In this document: positions 51,203-60,509 of the stretch, in pieces | Layout of the letters: each line of letters starts with the position of its first letter | Position numbering within the stretch: the first letter of the stretch is position 1 | NCBI GenBank assembly: GCA_012862575.1 | Contig: BLSF01000093.1 | Coordinates: 1-64,000, forward strand | From: Parietichytrium sp. I65-24A | Taxonomy: Eukaryota; Sar; Bigyra; Thraustochytrida; Thraustochytriidae | Direction of reading: 5' to 3' | DNA: 64,000 nucleotides | Translations under genes and position numbers: made by a program | The notes under the pieces: generated by a model | Told to the model about the DNA's origin: nothing | What the model saw: only the letters and a program-made list of their open reading frames with translations | Databases searched by the model: none

Positions 51203-52186
51203 TCTCCACTCTCGAACATACACACACAAACCACAAACACCGAAATGACCTGTTCAATGTCAATGCAAATGCGCTGCAAAGCTCGTGCTTGCTTTGGTGC
51301 TCCTAAAGTCAAACACAAAAACACGAAGCGCAATCTCCTCTCTTAGAGTGTCCTCGCGCATCTAGAGGAAGCTTACTGACCTTTGACCCTTGACCTTTGA
51401 CTTTAATGAACTTGTCTCTATTGTTTCTCTCTTTCTTTCTCTCTTTCTTCCTTTCGTTCTCTTTTAGAATGTCTCTGCTCTTCCTCGCTCTTTTTTTCTC
51501 TTTCACTGTCAATTCTCCTTCTTCTTTTCAGTGCTCTTCTTCCTCTCTCCCACTCAACCCGCGTGCTGGCCAGCGCTAAAATTTCCACTAACTACACTCC
51601 TATCCCTCTGCTCTCCCTCCTGTGAATCGCCAAAAAGAGGTGTCCTCGCAAGTGCTAAGAACCCGCTACTCCTCCCTATTACATATATGGCCGCTAGCTG
51701 CCGTCAGGGTAGGAGATGCGTAGCTGACTGCTATGGTGGCTTAGCACAGAGAGGTGTGCGGTCTAGTGTTAAAGGTAGTGAGTTGTAAGGGTGTGTCCGT
51801 GCGTATGGATTACACTATTTGTAAGGGCGGCTATGTAAAATGGGTAGCATGTTTGTTGTACGACGAGAGAAACGAAGAGGTGTGTGGTAGGGATGATCTA
51901 GTGAAATTGTTAAGAGAGGTGCAGTGAAATTGTAACTTGGCTGTTTTGGTTTTCAAGTTGAACGATGTTGTTTATAAGTAAACTTTTGAAAATTGTTCGA
52001 TGAAGTTGGTGGTTCGTATTTCAGTGGCTTGGAAGATGCGGCGCAATGCTGGCGGTTCGTTTCGTCTCCGGAGTGTTTGGTATTTAATGTTTAGTATGCC
52101 GCGAGAGTGGGAGATCATGGTAGACCATGGTCGATGGGATGTCCCGAAGAAGTGGAGGATTTGTTCGAAATTTGATGGAATAGGCT

Positions 52187-52330
52187 GTCGTTCATCGTTC
52201 ATTGTTCACCATTCATCATTCATCACTCATCGTTCATCATTCATCGTTCATCGTTTATCATTCATCGTTCATCGTTCATCGTTCATCGTTCATCGTTCAT
52301 CATTCATCATTCTTCATTCTTCATTCAGAA
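52187..52330. repeat. TTCATCG/TTCATCA minisatellite
   Basis: About twenty 7-base units GTTCATC/ATTCATC in a row, with occasional CACC or TTATC variants. Confidence 0.92.
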
Positions 52331-53079
52331 CATCGTTCATCGATGATCGAAAGAGTCCATAGTGAGACACTCTGATCGTCGAACATGGAGAAGTTCCGGC
52401 CCCAATAACCATTCATGCACTGTCAATCAACGATCACATATGAGCAGTCCAAGCTGCTTCGAACATCTGGTTCCAATGAATCGAATGGGTTTGCTCGCAG
52501 TTTCAAAAAAGTCTTTCTCCTTTCAATTGGTCAAAGTGCGAGGACTCCTATCTCTGCCATTAACCAAACCCATAGCAAACAGAAACGCTTTTGGAGACGC
52601 AGATATTAGCTGCTAGCTACCTCGAATCAAGGTAGCAGGTACTAACCCGGCACTAAATATACCTATAGCGGGTGTAAGGTTTACGAGAAAAGGATCAAAA
52701 GGAGCATTCCCTATCCGTTACGAATCCTCAGAACTCAAATTCACTGTCAGAACTTGAACTTCGAACTAATTACTTCAACGTTGAACAAGTGTGCAGTGAA
52801 TGAATGCCAATGCAACTGAGTCCACTGACATTGGAAAGAGAAATGGGAAATGGCGCTGACAATTGAAATGGCAATACCAGCGCCAATGTCAGCAAATGCA
52901 ACGTGTCCGTGTCTCAGCAGAGCTCACCAGCAGACTAGATTTGCCACTCATTCAGCCTTAACCTTAACTTGGGACGTTCGTTTCCGCAATTTCAATTCAA
53001 GCTCTTGCGTCGACCCAGCGGCAAATGATCAACCAAACAAACAAAAAACAAACAAACCAATCAATGAATGAATGAAGCA

Positions 53080-53155
53080 CTCACTCAATTTATCGATCAA
53101 TCAATCGATTAATCAATCAAATGAAATCAATCGATCGATCGATCGATCAATCAAC
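53080..53155. repeat. AATC/ATCG tetranucleotide tract
   Basis: Mixed AATC and GATC units (ATCAATCAATCGATT, then ATCGATCGATCGATC). Confidence 0.9.
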
Positions 53156-53919
53156 TCGCAAGTATCGAGATGGTTGACGCAGCGTTACTTGGACAGAGCA
53201 AGCTGAGCAGGCGCTGGCAGTGCAACTAGGTAGGTAGGTAGCAGCTACTCAGGAGAGCGATGGCGCGGAGGAGCGCAAGTGGCGCAAGGGTATTTGGGAC
53301 TTGTGGTTGCTAGCGGCACGAAGAGGGCAAAAGGTAGCAGCTTGGCCAAGTTGTCGAAGATGTGCATGGAGAGACATGTAAACGCAGCTAGGTTGACGTG
53401 CTGAGAGTAGGAACCGCGTTGACGCGAAGGAGACGAGTATAGATTGGTGATAGAAAGAAAACAAATAATTTTCATCGGCGAGAGAGTCGCAATGGCCTCG
53501 TGGCGAACGTGTAGCCCTCAGACAGAACAGTATAAGACAGCGGAAAGAAAGAAAGAAATGCCGCGAGCAGATTCTGGAAGGGTGACCGCTTTCTAATTGG
53601 AAAGTTCTCGGCCATAGCAATCCCGCGCTGCACACAGAGAACGCTTGCTCGCTAAACCTGCGCGATGCCGTAGAGACATGAGGCGACTGCTAAGGGTTTG
53701 TGGAGAATTCGATTCTCACAGTTGTCTTCCTGCCTTGACTCAGCGTTGCAAGTTGCAATCCCCCATTCGTGTAAGCTGCCGACTGCAGATCGTGGAATCA
53801 ACAGGAAGCAAAGCGCACGGGAATCCAATTCGGACAGACGGCTTGCGGATAGTCACGAGCTATACAGCCGCATTTGCGCAACGAGCGAGACAGCCTCAGG
53901 GGTGCGAGGGCGAGTGAAC

Positions 53920-54384
53920 ATGCCTCGACTGGACGAAGAGAGCAAGTTTGCGGAGAGCAAAAGCGATGGCGGGTCCAACAAGCTGAACAAGATGCTTCAG
54001 GGCCGCGGAAATGGCGACGTTCTCAGGAATCTCTATCCTTTCTACCAGAGCAAGATTTCACACGGACTGGAGGAATTTTACGACGAATTTGCACTCGAGT
54101 TTGATGATGAGGAGGAGCACAAGTTGGTATACTTTGACATTTTCAAAAAGTATGAAGACTTGTTCGAGAGCTTTTTGGAAGAGTTCATCGAAGAGAATCA
54201 CCTTGACAGCAAGGTTTTCTACGCTGAGTTGAACGACGCAGTGGAAAACTCAGGAAAGTCCCAGATCTTGGTCAAGCTTGTAGCAGCACAAACCAACTAC
54301 GACTTTTTCGTGAGCCTGATGAAGGACAAAGCCAGGGAAATTCGCAAATCCGGAGGCGGTAGCTCTCGGAACAACAAAAAGTAA
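53920..54384 (+). CDS. BART-domain protein (ARL2-binding protein-like)
   Basis: Predicted 154 residues beginning MPRLDEESKF. Nearly the whole protein forms a BART domain: LEEFYDEFALEFDDEEEHKL, then YFDIFKKYEDLFESFLEEFI and a closing helical segment LVKLVAAQTNYDFFVSLM. BART proteins are all-helical effectors that bind the GTP form of small GTPases of the ARL2/ARL3 group; in other organisms they act in tubulin folding, mitochondria and cilia. Here the partner is unknown. The frame runs upstream to 53698 without similarity, so the ATG at 53920 is used. Convergent with VPS45, 332 bases between the stops. Confidence 0.82.
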   Translation: MPRLDEESKFAESKSDGGSNKLNKMLQGRGNGDVLRNLYPFYQSKISHGLEEFYDEFALEFDDEEEHKLVYFDIFKKYEDLFESFLEEFIEENHLDSKVFYAELNDAVENSGKSQILVKLVAAQTNYDFFVSLMKDKAREIRKSGGGSSRNNKK

Positions 54385-54716
54385 GCGTCTGTGCGACTTG
54401 TCATCCTCGCTGAATTTTAGAGCATTGTTGGACGAAAGAAGAGCAAAGAGTTGAATGTTTCATTTCCAATTTTTCCATTTTTTTTTTGACAGCAAATCTT
54501 CTTTTCGCCGTTTGCCTATTCGCTCAAGCAAAGCTCCAACCGACCCTTCTGTCAAACAACTTCCCGTTTTTCCCGGTTAATTTCACACTGTCGATGAGAA
54601 ATGCGAAACAATCCATGCCTTTTTATCTTTTATCTTCGCTGAAACAGTCATCTACAATTTTTGAAAAAAAAAATTGATGAGCTAGAGCGCATTATCACAT
54701 CAAGCAAAAAAAGGTT
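54385..54716. other. Convergent 3' flanks of BART and VPS45
   Basis: AT-rich with a poly-T run (about 54478-54488); no coding content. Presumably holds polyadenylation signals for both genes. Confidence 0.5.
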
Positions 54717-56489
54717 CTATTGAGCAGAAGGGAAGGAGCTGACTGGGAAGGTCCCGGAGCCTAAGCGAGCGAGCTCCACCAAAAAGGTCTTGGAGTTGTG
54801 CACGCTGGACCCACCCAGAACCACGTTCATGCCCACACCAGACTGGTTGATCTGATGCACGGCGGCGGCCTCCTCAAATGTGGCGCCGCCCAGAATAAAG
54901 ACAATTACATCTCGGGGCTTGTCCCTGGCATTGCCAGGTCCAAGAAATGGGTAGTCCGAGTCCTTAAGTTTTCCCTTGGACACCAGCTCGAGGATTTCGT
55001 GAAGCAAGGTTTTGTGCTGCGTGTACACGTTTTGCACACCTTTAACTCTCCTGGCAGCCAATTTGAGGGACTTGGAGAGCAAAGTGCTTTCGCCGAACAA
55101 ATCGCCTCCACGCTTGCTCGCCCCTGCATGGGCGAGCATAAGGTCCACCAGTTGCACGTCCACGTCCGGGACGCCCTTGTCCCGCAGAATCCGTTTGAGT
55201 ATGGGGATCTGGTTCGCAGTGTGTGTTTCATAACGAATAGCATACAAAAGGACGAGTCTGACGGCGTCTACGGCGGATGTTCCCGGGCTAAGTATCTTGG
55301 ACTTGACCTCCTCCACCTGAGCAGCATGATCACTAGTACAAGCAAGCTCTTGCTCGAGCTGTGAGATGTCGAGTAACTTGTGTGTCTCTACGAGGCGGTT
55401 GACTTCGGCCAACACCGCAACGTGCTTGCTGACGTTGTTCTTGAACTGCTTGAGCTGGGGAAATCGCTCAACGAAATCCTGCATAGCCTCGATGGTATCC
55501 ATTTTCTTGTGATCCGCAGTCTTGCTCTGCAAGTCTTGCAGCAGATTGTGCACCGCTGTGCCGAGGTCACCAAAATTGGAGTACATGTGTTCGCTGAAGA
55601 AAGGGTCAGACACCGACAAGACCACCTCCTCCATGTCGGACTTGACGCCAGGAGCGTTTTTCAGGCTGACGCGGTTGTTGCGAATGCCGAGGAGCTCATG
55701 CACCATTGCCTGGTATGTCCACTGCGTCAGCAGAGGGGTAATCGGGTCATCGCGACGATCCAGGACGAGCAAGAGGGCAGAAGAATGGCCATCGCGAAAG
55801 TCAAATAGCTGCTTTTCACGCTCCATTTGAAGCTTGACCTCCCGACACAGATCCTGGCACCAAGCGCTCTTGCGCTGGAAGCGAATTGCCGGTCGCTTTT
55901 TAAAGGAGAGTAGTGCGGCGACCAGACCCTCCACAGTCCGAAGAAACGAGGACTTTTCCGTTTTCGACTCGCGGCTGCGAGGGAGGCTCTGCAACAAGCT
56001 GTCGTTCACGTTGAGCGAGAACAGCTCCTCATTCACAGCGTAATAATCCGCGTAAAACTCTTGCACCTGCTTGACGAGATCATTCTCATCCGCGTCCGCG
56101 AGCTGCTGGAGCAGATCCTGCGCGCAAATGTTGGAGAAGAACACGTGGTACTCGCCGTAATGCGGATTCTTCAGCTCTTGCCTGATCGCGAGCACATTGG
56201 ACCGCGTCGGCCTGCAGAAGATAACACCTTTCAGATGCATCATCGTTTCCCTCGCATCTGGCAGCGACGCAGTAAGAAACACCTCCTTCTCCAAGATCTT
56301 GCTCTGCGTGAACACCATTGAAATGATACCCTTCGTCTCCCAGTCCAGCAGCAGCGCCTTCATGCCGCTAATTCCGCTCAGCATCTTCTCAAAGTACGCT
56401 TCCACAGCCTGCGTCGGGCTCAGGCTCGCGCCGCCATCTTTCTGAAGATGCCCGAACCCAACCTCCTTCGGACCGCTCGCCAAACTCAT
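54717..56489 (-). CDS. VPS45: VPS45, Sec1/Munc18-family SNARE regulator
   Basis: Predicted 590 residues, the usual length. SM proteins clasp syntaxins and guide SNARE assembly; VPS45 works with Tlg2/syntaxin-16 type SNAREs at the trans-Golgi network and endosomes. Subfamily-specific stretches are clear: KGVIFCRPTRSNV, EYHVFFSNICAQDLL, QVQEFYADYYAVN, LDRRDDPITPLLTQW (from about residue 243), YQAMVHELLGIRNNRV, LLDISQLEQELACTSDHAA, and near the C-terminus VIVFILGGATFEEA. The longer frame to 56540 starts at TTG; the ATG at 56489 is the first. It is preceded by a CT microsatellite (56545-56572). Confidence 0.95.
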   Translation of the reverse strand: MSLASGPKEVGFGHLQKDGGASLSPTQAVEAYFEKMLSGISGMKALLLDWETKGIISMVFTQSKILEKEVFLTASLPDARETMMHLKGVIFCRPTRSNVLAIRQELKNPHYGEYHVFFSNICAQDLLQQLADADENDLVKQVQEFYADYYAVNEELFSLNVNDSLLQSLPRSRESKTEKSSFLRTVEGLVAALLSFKKRPAIRFQRKSAWCQDLCREVKLQMEREKQLFDFRDGHSSALLLVLDRRDDPITPLLTQWTYQAMVHELLGIRNNRVSLKNAPGVKSDMEEVVLSVSDPFFSEHMYSNFGDLGTAVHNLLQDLQSKTADHKKMDTIEAMQDFVERFPQLKQFKNNVSKHVAVLAEVNRLVETHKLLDISQLEQELACTSDHAAQVEEVKSKILSPGTSAVDAVRLVLLYAIRYETHTANQIPILKRILRDKGVPDVDVQLVDLMLAHAGASKRGGDLFGESTLLSKSLKLAARRVKGVQNVYTQHKTLLHEILELVSKGKLKDSDYPFLGPGNARDKPRDVIVFILGGATFEEAAAVHQINQSGVGMNVVLGGSSVHNSKTFLVELARLGSGTFPVSSFPSAQ

Positions 56490-57355
56490 CTCGCCTGCAA
56501 ATATATACTCTCCTTGGCGCCTATCTGCCCAACGTTTCAATTGCCACTCTCTCTCTCTCTCTCTCTCTCTTTCAATGTCTCTTTTTCTCTCTCTGTCTCG
56601 TTCGATCCACCTTACTTTGCTCGACCTTTCTAGGTCCCTATCATCTATTACTGCTCGCTACTGCTCGCTCTCTCACTGTTGTTTCGCGTTGGCCCAACGC
56701 TCTGCTGGGACGCGGGGAGACGAAGATGTAGAGTGTACGCGCCGAGGACACACACAGTGTTTCTCTCTCTGTCTCTCAATCTTTTCCTTGTGAGGGACAG
56801 CAAGGAAGTTCGGCCACACCAGCGGACTATGGAATTGTGGTAGTGGGGTTAATGGTAAGGAGGTGCTATTGATGGGATAGGTGGATGGCGTAGTGGAGGG
56901 TGAGAGGGTGTTAGGGGAAGATCGGAGGCTCGTTTGTTCTTTGGGACTGGAGCCGATTTTTTTTTAGTTTTGGGATTTATTTTTAAGCCTTTATTTTTTA
57001 ATTTTTTGGTTTGTTTGTGTTCAAATGAAATGAAATGAAATGAAAGTTGTGATTATTTTTCTGTTCTTCGAAAGTTTCTGTTCTCTTGGTTATGTTTATA
57101 ACTTATTGATTTTGCAATTTGGAAATGGAGCCAGGCGTAGGACTTTGAGTTGGGCGGAACTCGGCTCTCGGGTTTTCGACTGGCAATTGATCGATCCTAC
57201 GATCAAGAACCGGGAACCCGAGCGAGAACCCGGAACCGAAATAATTAATTCAATTGTGAGAATTTGGAGTGTGAGAATATTCAGTTTCTAGGTCATATCA
57301 TCATGGCGAGGAGAGTTTTATCGAGTTGTGAAGGGTACATGAAGCGCTTCGCGCT
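56490..57355. other. Intergenic, VPS45 promoter side and HSP20 3' flank
   Basis: Contains the CT microsatellite (56545-56572) just 5' of VPS45 and a GAAAT run (about 57027-57045). No gene seen. Confidence 0.5.
56545..56572. repeat. CT dinucleotide microsatellite
   Basis: About 12 CT units directly upstream of VPS45. Confidence 0.92.
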
Positions 57356-57760
57356 CTATTCGACGGTGATGCGCTTGCTCGCTTTCTCTGTCTTCTTGAC
57401 CTTTGGAATGGTCAGCGTCAAGACGCCGTTGTCGTGGGCAGCCTTGATGGCCTCCGTGTCGGCATTCTCAGGGAGCCGAATGGACCTGGACATGTGGCCG
57501 GTGCTGCGCTCCTCCCAGTGCACCTTGTCGTTGTCGCCCTTGGCCTCTTTCTTGAACTCTGCAGAGACGGTGAGGACGTCCTTGTCCAAGTTGATGTGAA
57601 TGTCCTCCTTCTTGAGTCCCGGGATATCCACGTGCGCCACGAACGCATCCGGGGTCTCGCGCATGTCCATGGCGAACCCGGTCTTCATCGGCCACTCTGT
57701 GCTGCCGCTGCGAGCAAGCGCGAAGTCGTCGCCGAACATCGATCGAAGGAGAAGGGACAT
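57356..57760 (-). CDS. Small heat-shock protein HSP20 (copy 1)
   Basis: Predicted 134-residue alpha-crystallin-type chaperone that would hold unfolding proteins in the cytosol (no targeting signal seen). Short N-terminal arm MSLLLRSMFGDDF, then the alpha-crystallin domain (AHVDIPGLKKEDIHIN, LTVSAEFKKEA, DNGVLTLTIPKV) and a C-terminal I-x-V motif (KRITVE) for oligomer contacts. The sequence from about residue 18 on is almost identical at the DNA level to the divergent copy at 59082-59486; only the N-terminal arm and a few positions differ. The 1.3 kb between the two starts contains perfect heat-shock elements, so both are probably HSF-controlled. Confidence 0.95.
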   Translation of the reverse strand: MSLLLRSMFGDDFALARSGSTEWPMKTGFAMDMRETPDAFVAHVDIPGLKKEDIHINLDKDVLTVSAEFKKEAKGDNDKVHWEERSTGHMSRSIRLPENADTEAIKAAHDNGVLTLTIPKVKKTEKASKRITVE

Positions 57761-57840
57761 CTTGCCTTGCGTGCAATTTAAAATTTAAGGTATGCTCCGG
57801 TATATGTCGCGCTCTTTGTCCTGCAAGCTATCGCTCTTGT

Positions 57841-57884
57841 TCACTTTGGCTTTGGCTTTGGCTTTGGCTTTGGCTTTGACTTGA
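57841..57884. repeat. GGCTTT hexanucleotide repeat
   Basis: Six to seven units of TTTGGC in the leader/promoter region of HSP20 copy 1. Confidence 0.9.
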
Positions 57885-58161
57885 GATCTTGATTCTGGTT
57901 TTGATCTTTTCTGGATTGTCTGAATTTGGGGTCTGGTCTGTCACAAGTTTCAAAACGCTTCACACTCGTCGCTCACTACCGCCGACGATAATCATGTCCT
58001 AGTGGTACTGCTAACGATACTGTTTACAGATGGTGTAATCACCAGGGAGACTTAAAGTTTTTGGCCATCTAGTATTATGTATGATAGAGTTGTATAGCTG
58101 AATCGTGTAGGCCATGAGACTGGATTAGCTGGTAAATAGGGAAAAGTCGTAGAGTTCGAGC

Positions 58162-58179
58162 GAAGTTTCGGGAAAGTTC
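58162..58179. promoter_or_regulatory. Heat-shock element (4 contiguous units)
   Basis: GAAGTTTCGGGAAAGTTC: four alternating GAA/TTC blocks, each separated by two bases, exactly the HSF trimer binding pattern. It lies between the divergent HSP20 genes, about 400 bases from copy 1 and 900 from copy 2. Confidence 0.85.
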
Positions 58180-58259
58180 TTAATGATGTCTTATTTTATT
58201 TCTTAAAACCTTGGGGTAGGCAACCCGTACCAACTAGCTAATAGAAGTCGTACTAGTAG

Positions 58260-58272
58260 TTCCAGAATCTTC
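58260..58272. promoter_or_regulatory. Heat-shock element (3 units)
   Basis: TTCCAGAATCTTC: TTC, GAA and TTC, each two bases apart. Confidence 0.75.
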
Positions 58273-58658
58273 GAGGCTCTTGGAATTGATGGATGCTTGT
58301 GGATTTTGAGAACGAGAGATGGTTTTGGAGGGAACAAATCAGTGACTTGTCATTGGTGAAAAACTTTGTTTTTGATGTTTTTGAGATGTAATGCCGAGTG
58401 GCGTGCATTCATGTTCCGCAACTTGAGGGCTGTGTTCCAGACGCTTCTGGACCGCAGCGTTACCGGTACTCAGTACCGGTACCGGTATCTTCAAAAAAAT
58501 TAATGTTTTGTTCTGTTCCGTTCCGTTCCGTTCTGTTGCGTTCTGACTCGGAACTGATGGATCGTGACAGCGAAAGCGCTGACCATCACTATACCGGTAC
58601 TAGTACTCGAGTAAAAAAAGCAAATGAATTAATTTTAATTATTTCAAATCTCGATCGA

Positions 58659-58666
58659 GAAGATTC
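58659..58666. promoter_or_regulatory. Heat-shock half-element
   Basis: GAAGATTC, two inverted units. A second such pair, GAAGCTTC, is at 58766-58773, nearer to copy 2. Confidence 0.5.
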
Positions 58667-58765
58667 CAGCACTGCGAAACAACAACCCCTTCATTGAACA
58701 AATATGTAAATGTATGCGTGAATGTGTTCGCGTTCCATAGGCAATCCATACACCGTGGACGACTG

Positions 58766-58773
58766 GAAGCTTC
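58766..58773. promoter_or_regulatory. Heat-shock half-element
   Basis: GAAGCTTC, followed by TGGAT in the position of a degenerate third unit; about 310 bases upstream of HSP20 copy 2. Confidence 0.45.
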
Positions 58774-59081
58774 TGGATCGCGCTGTGTGGGTGGGTGGGT
58801 ATTCCGTGCCAAGCTCCGGACCCCGTGAGTTATAGCGCCGGATACATTGCGTATCCAATATCCTTTTAATTAATGCTGCCACGGATTCTAGATGCTTCCA
58901 GAGTCGCTTCTAATCTGTTGTTGCAGCTCAATTTGGTCGGAGTTTGTCCTTAGAATGCGCGGCGAGCCTGATTCAGAATTTCAGAATTCAGACTTCAGAG
59001 CAGACCCCAAACTCGAGCAACGAGAAAGAAGAAGCGAGAAACGAGAAGAAAGTCAGGAGCAGAGCAACGGCGAAAGCGAAG

Positions 59082-59486
59082 ATGGCACTCCTTTTCAGAT
59101 CCATGTTTGACGACAGCATGCCGCTCACGCGCAGCGGGAGCACAGAGTGGCCGATGAAGACCGGGTTCGCCATGGACATGCGCGAGACCCCGGACGCGTT
59201 CGTGGCGCACGTGGATATCCCGGGACTCAAGAAGGAGGACATTCACATCAACCTGGACAAGGACGTCCTCACCGTCTCTGCAGAGTTCAAGAAAGAGGCC
59301 AAGGGCGACAACGACAAGGTGCACTGGGAGGAGCGCAGCACCGGCCACATGTCCAGGTCCATTCGGCTCCCTGAGAATGCCGACACGGAGGCCATCAAGG
59401 CTGCTCACGACAACGGCGTCTTGACGCTGACCATCCCCAAGGTTAAGAAGACAGAGAAGGCGAGCAAGCGCATCAGCGTTGAATAA
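59082..59486 (+). CDS. Small heat-shock protein HSP20 (copy 2)
   Basis: Predicted 134 residues, divergent twin of the gene at 57356-57760. The N-terminal arm differs (MALLFRSMFDDSMPLT); from RSGSTEWPMK on the two proteins are identical except near the end (KRISVE instead of KRITVE). Synonymous sites are also nearly unchanged, indicating a recent duplication or ongoing gene conversion between the inverted arms. The frame runs upstream to 58944, but the ATG at 59082 gives the same start position as the twin. Function as for copy 1; differing N-terminal arms may change oligomer assembly or client choice. Confidence 0.95.
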   Translation: MALLFRSMFDDSMPLTRSGSTEWPMKTGFAMDMRETPDAFVAHVDIPGLKKEDIHINLDKDVLTVSAEFKKEAKGDNDKVHWEERSTGHMSRSIRLPENADTEAIKAAHDNGVLTLTIPKVKKTEKASKRISVE

Positions 59487-60335
59487 AGTCGCACTCTGGC
59501 ACGCCGACAAGGGCGTATCGACCGCGAAGTGTCCACCAAACACCCAGTACCATTCCACCTTTCCACCATTCCACTTGATCCATCGAAGAAGGACGCTCTT
59601 TAACATAACACCAACATGAAAATAGCTTTACATTATTTGACATCCTCTCCTGCTTTCTCGCTTTTTGTTTTGACATCGTCATCGAGTATCATACTTTTCG
59701 AGAGGAGCTGGCTTGGCTTGCTTCGAAAGTAATGCTGAGCGGCCATCGATCAACGATCAATCGACGATCGGCGATTAATATAAGCAACAGTCGACGATCG
59801 ACGATCAACGATAAACAACCATTAATCAAAGTTCAATCGACGATGCCTCCTCGTCGCAAGGAGAATAAAAGGTTAAGAAAGAGAACCAGAGAACCAGAGC
59901 ACCGCAATGTTCAGTCTCTTAAAGACTCAAAAATTTGAAGCGGGAGTCTTTGTGGGCCCAAAACATGCTCAATAACAGCGAGTGCACTGCAAAAGCCGCG
60001 CAAACTGGTCATGAATATGACGACTAGCTCAAGAGGCGAAAGTTTTGATTGACAGTGAACGAATTGAGAACAAAAAGGAGTTGTGTTGAAAAAACACTAC
60101 GTAGGTACACTATTAATCATTTATGGTTATCCTTACGCCTCCACCTACAAAAGAACCAAAGAACCCTCTGCGGAACGCAATTTCAAATTTCAAATTCGAA
60201 TTTTCGAAAATAAAGAAGGTAGGATCAGTAGGATCAGTTAGGACACCCTATAAAGCCTTGTACACAAACGCATACAGTGAACAAAACGAACATTCTCTGC
60301 GCAGTCACGAAAAAGAAAGGAAAAGAGAGTGAAGC

Positions 60336-60370
<35 letters not shown>

Positions 60371-60509
60371 CGGCGAGGACACAATCACATACGCAAGTTC
60401 AGCGCAAAAGAAAGGTCCAAGTAAGAAATCATCAGAGAGATAGATAGAGAGAGGGGCAGGAGAAAAAAATAAAAAGTCAAAAGAGTGTGTCTCACCAGAT
60501 CTTTAAAAG
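59487..60509. other. Intergenic region upstream of MSH2
   Basis: Contains repeated CGATCAACGATC words (59746-59842) and a GA microsatellite (60342-60371). I looked here for the missing first domain of MSH2 (usual ~120 residues) and found no similar reading frame. Confidence 0.5.
60342..60371. repeat. GA dinucleotide microsatellite
   Basis: About 14 GA units, 140 bases upstream of the MSH2 start. Confidence 0.92.

Larger units (their letters stand above)
51149..53919. other. Intergenic region with minisatellites
   Basis: Contains ACTTGTAA repeats (51163-51202), CTTT tracts (51425-51475), the TTCATCG minisatellite (52187-52330) and an AATC/ATCG tract (53080-53155). No convincing gene. The right end is the promoter region of the BART gene; the ORF that precedes its ATG is probably leader. 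Confidence 0.5.
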
